Source of the DNA: Anisakis pegreffii
Lineage: Eukaryota; Nematoda; Chromadorea; Rhabditida; Anisakidae
Length of the DNA stretch: 64,000 nucleotides
NCBI GenBank assembly: GCA_035041965.1
Contig: JAPYMA010000804.1
Span: 62,001 to 126,000 of the forward strand
Direction: 5' to 3'
The notes beneath the pieces are model-generated. The model did no database searches. It saw only the letters and a list, made by a program, of their open reading frames with translations, and had not been told where the DNA came from. A program made the translations under genes and the position numbers. Shown in pieces: positions 49,101 to 62,665 of this stretch (the first letter of the stretch is position 1; each line of letters opens with the position of its first letter).

Positions 49101-52100
49101 CTGTCAATGCTGTACTTTCTTTTGTGTCCAATCAACGTTTAATGACACTTCATTCACTACACAACTAGCTTATGCAGAATTGTCAAAATAAATGTCAAAA
49201 TATTATACGGCAATGGAACAAATAAGTCAAAATTCTAAAAACAATGCAAATTTGACAAAAATTTTTTTAAACAAAAGCGAATATGCACATTGAACATACC
49301 GTCATCCACGACGCCAGTTTCTTTTCTTTTACGGGCAATTCAATATCAATTATTTTCTGCAAAATCTCTACCAAAAACGTCGTTTGTTTACGCTTTCGTG
49401 GAATTAACTGCAAAAAACGAACATTTGTTTTAGCTTTCAACAAACTCTTCTTTTAACAACAAACTATATTTGAGCAGTTTTAATACAAAACAATCAGCAA
49501 GAACTGCAGCGCCAACTAAGCAATTCAGACTGCTAATTTGATGATCACGGTACGGTAAAATCAAAGAAGTGATATTATAAATGATTCGCGTACGTTTGCT
49601 GCGAGCAGTAAAACAATCAGGTATATCGATTTACACGAAGAATTGGTGTTGTTGGTGGCTAGATGAATTCTTAATGAATTAATGTACATTGAACATACTT
49701 GAATAAGCTTCACAATTGAAACCAAACGAAATGGTGAGAAATAGCTGAGCACACGACTCACATCCACTGAACCTCTATTTAATTTTCTTTTTCTCGAATT
49801 TTTATTTCCTCTTCCTTATTATTATTATTGTTATTGTTTGCAGCAACACTTTCTTCCCTCTGAAAATCATAAATTTTAAACACCAATATAAGTTTTCATT
49901 CTATACTAGAGAATGAATGACAACTAACGTTTTCCTTATTTGCATCGTCTTTTTCACCATCTTCATCTCCAATATTATTATTCGGAATCGATTCATCGCT
50001 CACAATAATCTCTTGCGCTCGTTTATCACCAGTCGTTTGTTTTCGTAGAATTTGTGCACCATCCCCATGAACGATAATTTTATTAGTTGCTAGATGCGGT
50101 AATGCATATTCTCCCACTTCTACAATTCGCATCATCACTCATGCAACCGAATTAGGCATAAGAAATTTACACTTCAGAGTTAATCAATCCGATACCGTGC
50201 TAAAACACTGCCCAAGCGAACACATGTATAATACGCTTATAACTTCATATTTTTTATTCACCTTGCAACATAACGATAAACTGTCTATTGCTGATGCAAA
50301 GAAACAAAATGAAACGCGTGCAAATTGAACTAAATAACCAACTTTTTATTGTGTAAATCAAACTTTTTTGACATTCGACCATCAGAGCGAATTTTTTACG
50401 CATTATTTCGACGATTATTTGATGCTCATCTGGTGCTGTTAGTTCACATTCCGCAAAAGTGTTCAGCATCTGAATGACCAGAACTGTTTAAGACTGCGTA
50501 TTCATTGATGTAATAATTACTTTAATATCGATAATAATAATGACAATCAACATTCAAAAATCACTTACCAAACGTATCCACTGAATTGCATAACAAAAAA
50601 TATCGCAGTTTATCACACGTCGTTCATTTTCTTTCGCCTCCAGATCCACACCTCGCATTGAAATGTTTGCTTCTAAACAGTGAAAATAAATAACTTGACA
50701 ACAAAAATAGTAATAATATCATTACTTACTCATTATAGAATGCCATTAAGGAGACTCCAATAGTGTGCGATACTCAACTGTTAATAATAATAATAATCAC
50801 TAACCAAACGCGAACATGAAACGATTCCAGTGATTAAAGAATGCCTCTTGGCTATCATCACCCTCCCAGCGTTGACGATGTTTAGCAAACGCACGCAACA
50901 ATTCGAATAACGACAACAACTCAGCTATTTTTGACCCCTTCCTCATCGAGCCACTATCTTCATTCTCCACTCTCAATAACCCCTCACCGCTTACCAGTTC
51001 ACCCAATTTCAGCCACTCGCAACATTCTGAACGCGTGTAGCGTTCATCTTCTAAGCGGCTGAAAATGAACAAATAAATCAAATGAATTGAAATCGCTTCT
51101 ACTTTAACTCACTTCGATGAAATCTCCTCTCTGCCACGTTGCTCAAAGAATGTCTCACGAAATTCAGTGCGTAACCGTTCACTGTAGCCTATCTGAAATC
51201 AAAGTCAATCAATCACTGAATCAGCAACAATAAGACAAAAAGTCACACACCAACGCTTCACTTCGCTCCATTATCGGATTCTCATTCAGCAGTCGTGCTA
51301 AATTCGAGTAGAACACGGCACGAACATCACTATTACCTCTGCTCGCTCTATCCAAACCATCCAACGTTTCACTTATTATCTTTGTTCTTAATCGATAAAT
51401 ATAACTATCAAAAAACGTATCCACACCAACAACAACTCACTCTGTACGTTCTTCTCGTATATGAACTTGTAATTTCATTAGCATACCCAAAACACCCCAA
51501 ACATTTTCACGTGCATACGGTGACGAAAGCATCCGTTCGATTTCCGTTTCGAATTCGTCCTTTAATAAAGCTGATTTATTACTACAACTTAATCCTGCTG
51601 AGCAATAGAAAATACGTATTTTATTAAATAGATTATGTACACACTTCTGGCTGAAATATTTAAGTAATGATAACAATGAAGATAATAATAATAATTGTAA
51701 TAATAAAAATAATAAAGTAGTAATAGTAACAACAACAATAACAATAAGAACAAAATACCTGATACTGTGAGGAAGTGCTGCTCTCTTTATTGGCAACATG
51801 TAAAACGATGAGAATTTGAAAGAGACGTCGAACGTTTTCGGTCGAAAAAACAGACAGCAAATTGAATATCTCCTAAATTTATTGTCTATTAATCATGTAT
51901 TTTGAAAAGTTATCAATAAAACAAACCTGCAATTGCACCATAAACGGCAACACAATATCCACATGATTTTCGACTAAGTTTTGTAACACGTTCAGTGCGG
52001 CAGTTGCTTCGCAGTCAACGTCAGTTAAATGAGCAGTTATTTGATTGAGAATCTTAAATACACTCACTTGATTTAGTTAGTGATAATATAAATATAAATC

Positions 52101-54661
52101 ATACCATTTCTCGATGGCACTTTTCATCGATGTAAACGAATAAATTCTGCAAGAGAAATGCACCCGAATGAATCAAGTAGCTCTCTGACGTCAAAATCAG
52201 CTGTTCACTCAACAATAGTATCGGTGTCAAAAAACGTATTGAAAACTGAAATTTGATCGAAGAGTGAGAAGATGCAAATGAACACAAAAATGCACAAAGA
52301 TACCTGTTTGAAAGCAATCGCTTTTTCAGTGATCTCTTCGAATAGCTGTAATCGATGTTTCAAGAGCGAAAGCTGATGTCTGAAGGCGGACTGCATCAAA
52401 CGGTCACAACCACCTTCGACGTCCACCAAACAAAAGCACAACAATACGTCGAATAATTCCAATTCCTTTACACATCACACCAATTATACTCACATTATTC
52501 CCCATATATTGTTTATCATCAAATCACCATTCATACCTTTGTATCTCGATCAACCACCTCGTCTAAATAATCAACTGCGTCTCCTTGAATGCAGTCACTG
52601 CCGTCAACTGCTCCGTCCTCAACAGCGTTCCTCACGTCGACCACCTGTGCAGCTTGCCTCCAGAATTTCACACCTCCGTACTTGCAATACTTCGAAATTT
52701 GAACAAATACTTCTGCTAGTATTGCGTCAATAGAGGCGACCTTTCTGTAAGCAACCTACCATCATTATCCAGATTTCATTTCATTCACTGAATCAATTCG
52801 GGCACATACCTTATCTTCATTATACATCTGTTATTACTGAACAACTGTAAAGTAAATCCAGAGAATGCAAGCTTTGAAATAGTGACTGTTTCAATGGGCG
52901 AACCTTGCATCTGGTAGTGCAGCAGGATTAGATGGCAATCTGAGTTTATCGATATGTAAATTAGCACGTAGTGCACATAAGACGTTCTTGAAGGTCGATC
53001 TCTTGTCGTCCCTTTGAATTGTACTCAAACAATAGCCAACCAGCTCGGGTAGTACCGTTGCCTCTACGCTCATTGCGCTGCGAATAAATTGCGCACGAAT
53101 CTGCAATCGCATTTTACATTACTTTTATAATTATAACAGAAAACGTTTCCTACCTTATCACTGAGCTCGATATCGGTTCGAAGAATTGTTAATGTTCGTA
53201 AAATCGAAATTCGATACGCATATGAATGGTCCGAGACATTCTTCAGGAACATTTGACGTAAATTTTCGGCAGCATCTAAACGAAAGATGTTAACCGTTGA
53301 AAACGAGAACAGTAATAATAAAATGAATAAACCTTGCTGAAGTGATACGTTCGAAATAATCTCAGGAAGAGCTTGGATAAGTGTATCGCGAGGTGTGCAA
53401 CGCCACTCCTCCACACTTCTATCAAAAATCGAATTGAACAATAATTTCGGCTCATAAATCACGTCTAAATAACGAATCTGTGCAATACAAGCCAACGCCA
53501 TTCGATCGTTCGACCCTTTATCACCCGTCGCACTTTAATTAAACTTCATTATTATTAGTGATACCATTCCCATTGAAATCAAATATGACACGAACAAATC
53601 TCTAACTTACTCCTTTGCAAAATACTCAGTTTTTTTCATGATCATCTCAAAAACTGACGTTTGCGCATTTTTGGTCAATAGCATCGCTCGAATCAAAGTA
53701 TCCTGAAAACAACTTTATTTTAACGAATAAATTCAACAATTCAAACAAAAAATACTATAATAATAAATAATGATAATCATACCATTTGCCCCTTTTCACT
53801 AACTGTTGGTGATAAATAAACGAGTGTTTTATTATCATCTTCAAGATCGGCTTCGAATAAACGCAAAAATGTTGCTCTCTTCTAAAGAAGATATATCAAG
53901 TTATAAAACGGATATGTAATTGCTATAACACAAAAATCATTAACACTTCTCTTATTAGTATTATAAGAAGAATTTTAACAAAACGAGTTTGTAATAAACA
54001 ACAAATCATCCAATTGAAAACGGTATAAATAGAATTAAACTGTCTTTTCGAATGAAATATTTTACGTAAAATTGCAAAATTAATGAAGAAGAATGATCTG
54101 TTCATTTACCTCTTCAACAGACAAGTATTTATCTAAATTACGTACGAATGCTGAATGTGCCATTCGATTTGCTGGAAGGACAAAACAAAATTAACATTCG
54201 CAATAAATACAAAACAAAACGACCTTAATAATAAAATAATAATATTAACAATGACAGCAACAGTAATCAGAAGCATTGATAAAACGAAACAGTAATGATA
54301 CAAGACAGATCAGATCAGAAACGTTACAAAAACAATGCGAATGATAATAAAACTAAATAAAACAGCATCAAAAGCGAACAGAATGTTTACCAATATACGT
54401 GGATATCTTGCCGCTTTCCTTATGCGAACGTCTCTGCATTCCGATCTCCTCGAGTAATCGCTCGAAGTCACTCTCAGCTGGCTCATATTCACCAATATCC
54501 GCCTCGCAGACATTCTCATTTTGTGTTTGTGTATAGAAACGATCCAGTGCACGACGAAATTCCTTTTCGCTGATCACCGATTCATCACTCTCATATGACA
54601 ATGCTGCTCTCGTTCCACTGCTTTGCTGTGAGTTTGCTTCAAATTTACGCAAATTTGTCAT
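46179..54661 (-). CDS. fcd-2: FANCD2, Fanconi anaemia DNA-crosslink repair scaffold
   Basis: FANCD2 pairs with FANCI, is monoubiquitinated and clamps DNA at crosslinks. The order of conserved segments follows human FANCD2: ESDFERLLEEIG; LACIAQIRYLDVI and IQALPEIISN; LVGYCLSTIQ with LRLPSNPAALPD; DCEATAALNVLQNLVE; NVRRLFQILIVLH; EIERMLSSPYARENVWGVLG; FYSNLARLLNENP; CYAIQWIRLLLNTFAECE; YFNQMSALLCATL with FRQLFKW; HIPTLQCAVVLSEL; an acidic end and ASMSSSL-stop. Exons include 54391-54661, 54110-54171, 53783-53881, 53611-53702, 53333-53532, 53154-53275, 52904-53100, 52810-52836, 52537-52744, 52304-52465, 52105-52245, 51927-52052, 51759-51872, 51441-51559, 51251-51404, 51113-51192, 50805-51058, 50569-50672, 49300-49407, 47911-48107, 46280-46489, 46179-46202; others between 50.5 and 46.9 kb are approximate. 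The acceptor lysine appears absent (see findings). Confidence 0.88.
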
Positions 54662-54748
54662 AATCAGTTCACTATGAAATCAAGCTCATCCAATAGTGAT
54701 TCAAGTTAATTTATTTCTTAAACGTGAGGACAATTGTGAGGTTCAGAT

Positions 54749-54811
54749 ATTAATTTCTTGATCGCATTTAATCATCAAAATCCCAGCAATCTAACCCACA
54801 TAACTACTCAT
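54749..54811 (+). repeat. dispersed repeat copy B
   Basis: Copy with ttaatttcttgatcgcattt and cccagcaatctaacccacat, just upstream of the FANCD2 exon at 54391-54661. Confidence 0.6.
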
Positions 54812-55117
54812 CAATATTCAGAATCCTAATCATCGATATCAGAATCGTAGTGAAACTCGCCTGATTACACAGCAGATCACAATTTTTTTAAAATTAAGTG
54901 TAACTGTAAGGTTGAAAGCGGTAAGTTGCCGATCAAGTTACGTGATTAAGATTCCACGAGCCAAATAATCACACGCCAAGGTAATGCCGTCGAGGAGTAA
55001 AAGTCCTCACCCACAAGTGTTTCACATCTCACACTATCATTATTTCAGCACAACAGTGCAATGTCGAATACACGAATGAATGCATGAGAAAAGAATAATC
55101 ACTAGATTATCACCAAC

Positions 55118-55266
55118 CTTTCGACAATTCAGCTGAAAATTCAACATCGTCATCAAATTCGTCGAAATCTAAATCCATATCGCGTGCAATTTCTGCTGCA
55201 TTCGATATGCGGCTAATCTTGGTGTTCAATCCACTTCCTTCGTTCACCGCAGTCACAGCTCGCCTT
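55118..55266 (-). other. probable upstream coding exon of FANCD2
   Basis: An open exon between gtttttag|AAGG and CGAAAG|gttgg encodes a basic start, then an in-frame methionine (ATG at 55178) and a very acidic stretch MDLDFDEFDDDVEFSAELSK. Its phase lets it join the first FANCD2 exon through a tttgaag|CA acceptor, the same kind of acceptor used at homology-supported junctions elsewhere here, which would move the FANCD2 start to 55178. If not, the start is at 54661. Human FANCD2 has a basic and acidic N-terminus, which is only weak support. Confidence 0.45.
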
Positions 55267-55587
55267 CTAAAAACCTGCAGTCAACAAGTGGTGCAATAAA
55301 CACGATTGAGTAGGCACTCCAGGGTACTAATCCCTGAATCGTTCGGTATTTGTGCCACAACAATATAGTTTTATTTATCCTCTAGTTCCTCCAACCTTTT
55401 ATAATTGTCGGAGTAGACAATGAGCGTGTACCAAAGCAGACTTTTCTACGGGCGGGTGGGCTTGACGTGTAGCAATTCGGCTGAGTTTTGTCATGGGTGA
55501 ACGACAAATACGTCCCCGACAAGTCTAGACTCCGACAAAAATGGTGGACACGCACAAATTGTCGGAATTTTATCTTGAAGCTTACAC

Positions 55588-56874
55588 TTCGCCAAGTGAT
55601 GGAAGTGAGGTTTTCATTCGGTATATGTTTAGAAATGTGAATTTCTTACCCATTCAGCGGGAATGAGTCCGGGATGTTCGTACATCATTTTGTAGAGCAG
55701 ATCCAGGAAAATAAAACATATTTGATAGATTTGCCAGTAATCGAGATATGCTCGAAAATTTCGATTTCGTAATAAGTACAAAAATTCAACAAATAATTTG
55801 AGTTGGTACCCACCCGAAGAAAAAATTTGTAATCGTGATATATACCATGTTATAGCCGAGATCGAGTACTACAAAAATCTTGGTTAACATTTTCGCCAAT
55901 TGGTAAGTTACGAGAGTTACGACGTTTGGCGTGACCAATGGCGATATTCAATAGTCACTATTGGCATGTATAGTGGAGAAATTGAAATTCTCTCGATTAT
56001 GAATATAAAAACTGGGAGGAATGTTGTATACTGTATTGTACCCAAGATTGAGTAGTACAGAAATCCTCATATATTATCTGCAATTGGTAAGTTACGAGAG
56101 TTATGACGCTTGGCGTGACCAATGCTGATTTATTTTGACAGGAATCATCTCACCAGTTATAATAACAATGTACACTTTATATTATTGTTGAAATGAATAG
56201 TAATCAATGTAGAATCCATACATGCTCGTACATATCATAATATATCATTTCCGTTTCATGTTGCATTTGCATTGTTTATCTTCTCTTCTCGTTTCATGTT
56301 TCATGAAGAGATTGTTTGATTTTTTTGATTTTATCATAGTTATTGTGAATTCGATTTTATATTTTTATTATTATTATTAAAAGTGAACACTGTTATTATA
56401 AATAATGAGATGGTTCTTATCAAAATAAATCTTCAGAAATTGTCTGTGTCACATTTTCAGAAGGATATCGGTCGGTTTATTATCAATGAGTATTAGTGAA
56501 CATCAGCATTGGTCACGCCGAGCGACATAACTCTCGTAACTTACCAATTGCCGGCAATATTTTAAACAGATTTCTGTAGTACTCGATCTCGGCTACAACG
56601 TCGTATCTCGGCTACATATACAACATGTTACAAATTTTTTCTTCGGGTGGGTACCAATTCAAATTATTTGTTGAATTTTTGTACTTATTACGAAATCGAA
56701 ATTTTCGAGCATATCTCGATTACTGGCAAATCTATCATATAAGTTTTATTTTCTTGATCTGCTCTATAAAATGATGTACGAACTTCCCGGATTCATTCCC
56801 GCTGAATGGGTAAGAAATTCACATTTCTGAACACAACACATCAAATGAAAATTCCACTTCCGTCACTTGGCGAA
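55588..56874. mobile_element. 1.3-kb fold-back element
   Basis: Left arm (55588 to about 55960) and right arm (about 56500-56874) are inverted copies of each other, about 90 percent identical by eye over more than 300 bases, beginning ttcgccaagtga / tcacttggcgaa. Shared landmarks include gggtgggtacc, cgaaattttcgagcatatct and cttaccaattg. The centre contains a third, direct partial copy of the inner arm (about 56035-56125, with aattggtaagttacgagag). I found no transposase and no clear target duplication. It lies between FANCD2 and the E2 gene. Confidence 0.82.
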
Positions 56875-57930
56875 CTGTCACTCCGTTCGTAATTGGCGAA
56901 GTGTCTCTGTCAGCTTGCCGAGCACTCAAGCTGCGCGCACTCGAACAAACGCACGAGCAATATTTCCAGGAATGCGCACACTGTTCGTACTCGGCGAACC
57001 ATCAGCTTATCCACTTTCACCAGCCTCGTTAATGCCTCTTGCTCTGTTTGTCTGAGTTCATTGCCCACACGTACTCGCAGAAAGGATCGTTGTTATTCAA
57101 ACGTCATTGTTTAACGTTTGCGTCTCGCATGCTTGAAGTACGGCTGAAGTGATGTTAGCAAATTGGAGACCCACATTGCCCTGGTGAGTGTGAATGGCAA
57201 CCGTCATCGACAAACTGGCAAACAAAACAGTTTCAGTGGCCGTCTGAGCGTCAATCAATTTCGTTCGTTGGATTTTCAAAATTTTTGGATGAATTCAGCC
57301 AATGCGGCTTTACCACGAACTTTTGTCATTGGAACGTGCCAAAAATGTGATATGAACGAATGCAATGCTCGGAGATCCCGTTTATATCTCTGCGATGAAA
57401 CAATGATAGTACACAATATGAGAGCCATCCCTACAGCCACCCTCTCACCTGCCAAAGTGCTCTTGTACTAGACTCATGAATGTGCTATGTTTGTGTGCAT
57501 TTTTACGATATCAGCCCGCCGTATTCATACTAGCACGAATAATCTAGTTGATGAAATTATAGTGATATCCTAAATTGCATAATTATTACGTAATCGATTC
57601 GTCATCCTTTTATTAGAGCGTTTATGAGTTATGAAATAAGCAGTTTTAGCAATTTAGCAGATAAGCAACTTCAGAGCGTTTATGAGATAAGCAGTTAAGC
57701 ACTTTATGAGTATACATGTCATTTATTTGCTGTTTTTATACCGTTATCTTGTAAAATTCCGTTTCGTGATGAAGTTAAGAGCAAAAATTTACGGTTATCA
57801 CCGTTTCGAAATGACTTTTTTTTAAATGTATGCTTATCTATATAAGGTTGCGTGTTGTGATGCATTATCGGTTTGTTTAGTGGTCAATTTGTTTGTAGTC
57901 AGTGTTGAATCATTATTGTGGCGATGCAAT

Positions 57931-57932
<2 letters not shown>

Positions 57933-58001
<69 letters not shown>
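57933..58001. repeat. (TA)n microsatellite, about 69 bp
   Basis: Uninterrupted TA alternation. Confidence 0.98.
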
Positions 58002-58004
<3 letters not shown>

Positions 58005-58136
58005 ATTATTAGTATTACACTAAGAAGTTTTTAAATCGATAGATTTAGCGTTGTATTCTTATACTTGTATTATGATAAGCATGAAGCGTAACAATTATAA
58101 CAGCATGCTTGTTGCTTGTGAAAGGTAAAGACGCGA

Positions 58137-58406
58137 TTATGATTCTCTTCGCAACCTGAATTTTCTCCCCAGTTTGTGAGTGCGGATGAGGAATGTCGGC
58201 CGTCTTCCTAATTCCAATCTCTTGCCATAACTACTGACTGTCGTTCTTGTCGGAATCAGTCCACTTGAAGTCAGTTGAGGTTTTTCTTGAGCCAAAGGAG
58301 GTGCCATTTTTAGGGTATTTTGTTGAAGCTCGAAAGCTTCCATCTCATGCCGATTTGGTGAGGTAACATAATAGTCACTGGTCCATACAAAGTTCACAAC
58401 ATTCAC
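58137..58406 (-). CDS. doubtful short open frame, up to 89 codons
   Basis: Open on the minus strand with mixed, not low-complexity, composition (EMEAFELQQN, then a basic end RTHKLGRKFRLRRES before the stop), ending just short of the divergent E2 gene. It could be a terminal exon of a small gene or chance. No family is recognised, and no good upstream exon or start codon was found. Confidence 0.2.
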   Translation of the reverse strand: MNVVNFVWTSDYYVTSPNRHEMEAFELQQNTLKMAPPLAQEKPQLTSSGLIPTRTTVSSYGKRLELGRRPTFLIRTHKLGRKFRLRRES

Positions 58407-58480
58407 TTGTTTTGATTATTTTTATTGTTATTGTTATTGCTGCTGCCATATATTCCGACAAATCTATTCCATTTTTTGCG

Positions 58481-58482
58481 CA
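58481..58482 (+). promoter_or_regulatory. likely spliced-leader acceptor of the E2 gene
   Basis: A pyrimidine-rich run ending ttttttgcgcag lies 11 bases upstream of the ATG at 58494, with no upstream coding exon in sight. In nematodes this arrangement usually marks SL trans-splicing. Confidence 0.55.
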
Positions 58483-58493
58483 GAACACGAATA

Positions 58494-59460
<967 letters not shown>

Positions 59461-59750
59461 TTGTGATTAATTAGTCTGATTGATTGATTGATTTTGATTA
59501 CGATTGTTATTATATGTGTTCATATTATATTCATCATTATTGTTACTATCATATTGAAATTGTTTTAATAATTGTTTCGATTACTTGTCGAAACTGACCA
59601 CCAAAGTGGTGTGGCATCGCAGCAGAAAGGAATAGGTGTTCTTCTGTGAAAAATGAGAAGAAAAAGTTAAGAGAAAGTTTGCCATGTTGAATTTTTGCTT
59701 TTTTGTGCTTGTTGGTGAAGAAGACGAAAATTTTTCGTTTACTTTTGTGG

Positions 59751-59756
59751 AATAAA
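59751..59756 (+). terminator. candidate poly(A) signal AATAAA of the E2 gene
   Basis: AATAAA about 290 bases after the stop codon, in T-rich sequence. Confidence 0.4.
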
Positions 59757-62387
59757 TTTGATCAGTTTGATTTGATTGATTTTGAGTTTTTGATGAAATT
59801 TTAGTGTAAACACTGCAAAGTTTGATCCTGTGTTTTGTTTAATTATTTTTTGAATTTGACTATCGATCAGAGAGGATGAAAATAATTTCGATTAGAATAT
59901 CAGTCATTCATTCATTGATTTATCTAATCAGTCAATCAGTTGCTAATATAATTAAACGTCGCGTTTTCTCAATTTTTTTCTCAGTGGAATGATTATCATT
60001 TCACGAAATATTACTGATAATTTTGAAGATGACAATTGCAAATTACAATTCTCTCTTTTTTCTGTTTTCATCGTCATCAATTTTTTTGATAATTTGCGTT
60101 CGCTTCAAATCGTTTAATGGACGCATTTTTGTATTTGTGTGAAAATTTTTCTAGTTTTCGGACGTGAATTATTTTTGTTCGATGTCAGTCTTTTATAATT
60201 TTGAATTAATTTTGTCTTTTTTTAATCTTTGTTAGTATTACTATTATCAATATATCATATTTCAAAGCATTTCTTGGAAATGTTCGTCAGCTGGTAATTG
60301 GAATTTCGAGCGGAATGATGAGTTGAATTTTTCAAGTTTATGTTCATAGAGTGATACAAATGATTGTTCATTATTATTATTACTATTATTGCTATTATTA
60401 TTGTTATTGTCAGCAGTGACCATTTTTCGCCGGTTTTATTTCACTACATTTGTCTCGCTTCTTTTTCCTATGGTTCAAATTTTTAGTGAGCGAATTTTTG
60501 AGTTTTTATCGCTGATTCATGCGAGATGATTTCGAAAAATATATGTTTTGACGATAACGAAGGTCGACTGCGAAAGTGTTAATGCTTCGCGTCAAACTGT
60601 CCCTTGTTTCTGTCATATTCAAATCTTGATCGAGTGTTCAGTCAATGGTAAAAAAAACAAAATTTAGATGAATTTAGCTGTTATCAAGGAAATTTTTTCG
60701 GCAAACTTATCGAAAGCAGTTTGGGTGAGAGTTATGTTGATGGACATCTAAATGGTTAGTAGGGGTAATAATGTTGGTGGTTTAGAATGAAGATTCAGTC
60801 ATAAAATGTTAATAATGAGGTAATAATTGTAATAATGAAGAGAGTGCGTGAAGGGAATTAAATAAATGATTTCATGAGAGAGCATCGATTATCCGTTAAA
60901 TTGAAGCAGAAATCATGCGAAATACATCATTTGTGAACAGTATTTGTCTTTTTTTGCATTTTGAGCACCTTGAATTTCAGTTTCATTTTATGTCCCATAA
61001 CCTTTTACTCATGTCCGATACTTTTTACTCATTTCAACATATTTGTGTGTGCGTATATTGAGAAGTGTCAGCAGTTGATTGCCTGCACACGTGAAATGTT
61101 GAAGTTTTAATAAAATGGTTATAATAACAATAGGCTGACGAATGAATGTTTCATGAAGAAGTCTTTAGGTTGACTTGAATGAGATATCGTTCGCGTGTGC
61201 TTTGCACGTCTAGTACACAAATCTTTAATGGATTAAATTTTTGTAAAATTTTATTCACTTATGTTTCTGCAGAACATATGCTTTTATGCTTCATATTTTT
61301 GCTTGACTCGTCCGCTTTTCGGGAGAATGTTTTATGAAGTGTGCTAATTTCGCGACTCGAAACATCAAGTAGTAGAAGTACTTCGGCCATCGAATGAATT
61401 TACGATGGGTATCAAAAGGATTGAACTGTATGACGGATGCGGGAGAGCGATCTTAAGTTTTAGTTGAGAACGAATTCAGCGTCTTGAAGTGACGAAACTG
61501 ATAGACAACTGAGCAACACCGTATCTCTGGTGAGTTGCCAATTCGCCTTTTACACCGTATCACTTCCAATCTGCAAAGTGCACCTGGAGCATTCGTTGCA
61601 CCCATCCAAGCTTCAACGTAAGCCTTTTAAAGTAGACTGCAACTGAATCTCTGCTTTCGCCATACTGCACTCAGAGTAAGGGCTTGAGCTTAGACACGAC
61701 GTCACAACTAAGTCTAGAATGGTCAAGTATTAGGTGCATTCTAAGCGGATGTGGCTGACGAATTTTACTGTGTGACACAAAACTGGCATTTTGATAACGT
61801 GGCCAAACGAAATGCATAAATTTGGACGGATGAAAAAAAGAACCTAATAAATAATTGTAAATTTTCACTGTTATTCATACAGTATCAATTAATTGGTTGT
61901 TCATTTTGGTTTTGTGCTGTTCATTTTTATCATTTGTCGTAATTTATTGGTGGGTGTACTCACTGTTTTTATTTTAATCAGGTTTTGTATTATTTTTGTT
62001 ATTTGTGGAAAATTCGTGTAATAGTCTTGATACTGCCTGCTACCTTTTTGACACGTTGGTAAGTTATGCTCCACTGGTCAATTCTTGTCGATATTGTTGA
62101 CGTTTTCATGATCAATTCGAAGTTTGTAACGATAGGTTTGACTGTTGTTTTCTCTAAGCTTAAGGATTTAGATATCTCCCAATGGTCGCTTTCGTTTCGG
62201 TCGTAATCGAGCATCTTTTTGGCTCGCATCTTGTGTCCATATCTTAGGAGCATGAGTTTTTATCAGTTTTTTCTAATATTTTTTGTAAAATCAAATAATT
62301 CCTACTCAGTGAATATTCTTTATATCCGTGCAATCTTGGTGTTCATCAACAATAAAAAATGTTATTTGTTTCTAGTAATTGTGTCGT

Positions 62388-62434
62388 TAAGATTGCTGGA
62401 ATTTTGATCACCGAATGAGATTAAGAAATTTTAA
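62388..62434 (-). repeat. dispersed repeat copy C, inverted
   Basis: The reverse complement matches copies A and B (gattgctgg, ttttgatca, aagaaattttaa). The adjoining 62439-62459 piece (gaacagcataattactcat) instead matches copy A in direct orientation, so the element may have an internal inversion. Confidence 0.5.
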
Positions 62435-62665
62435 GCTTGAACAGCATAATTACTCATAAATTGTTTGTTGAAACTTTTGCTATACCATGGGTTCGAGTAT
62501 TTTTACTGCGTGCTCGATTCTGATTGTTTAAGTCGTGTTGGATGCTTTTGCAATAAGCGCTGTTGTAGTGTTGATCGGTGAATGAATAAATAGTTGTTCA
62601 AAAGAAACCTGAAAAGGTTAAGTGTGTTCGTAAGAATAATATTGAATGCATTCAGTGTTTCGACT

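Larger units (their letters stand above)
56875..58493. other. intergenic region between the fold-back element and the E2 gene
   Basis: 56880-57480 is relatively GC-rich with scattered cysteine codons on the minus strand, but every frame is broken and I assign no gene. A (TA)n array follows, then a minus-strand open frame at 58137-58406. Confidence 0.5.
59461..62665. other. E2 3' UTR and intergenic region
   Basis: AT-rich, with T-runs and trinucleotide ATT repeats (about 60370-60410). I see no gene. A minus-strand open frame at 61999-62253 (up to 84 codons) has no recognised similarity. One copy of a dispersed repeat lies at 62388-62434. Confidence 0.6.

Noticed and set aside
56880..57480. 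GC-rich stretch with cysteine-containing minus-strand pieces resembling EGF-like repeats
   Set aside because: Every frame is interrupted within a few dozen codons and cysteine spacing does not complete an EGF module, so I could not support a gene or a pseudogene.
61999..62253. Minus-strand 84-codon open frame upstream of the Pro/Gln-rich gene
   Set aside because: No known similarity, no splice partners and no start context; possible but unsupported.
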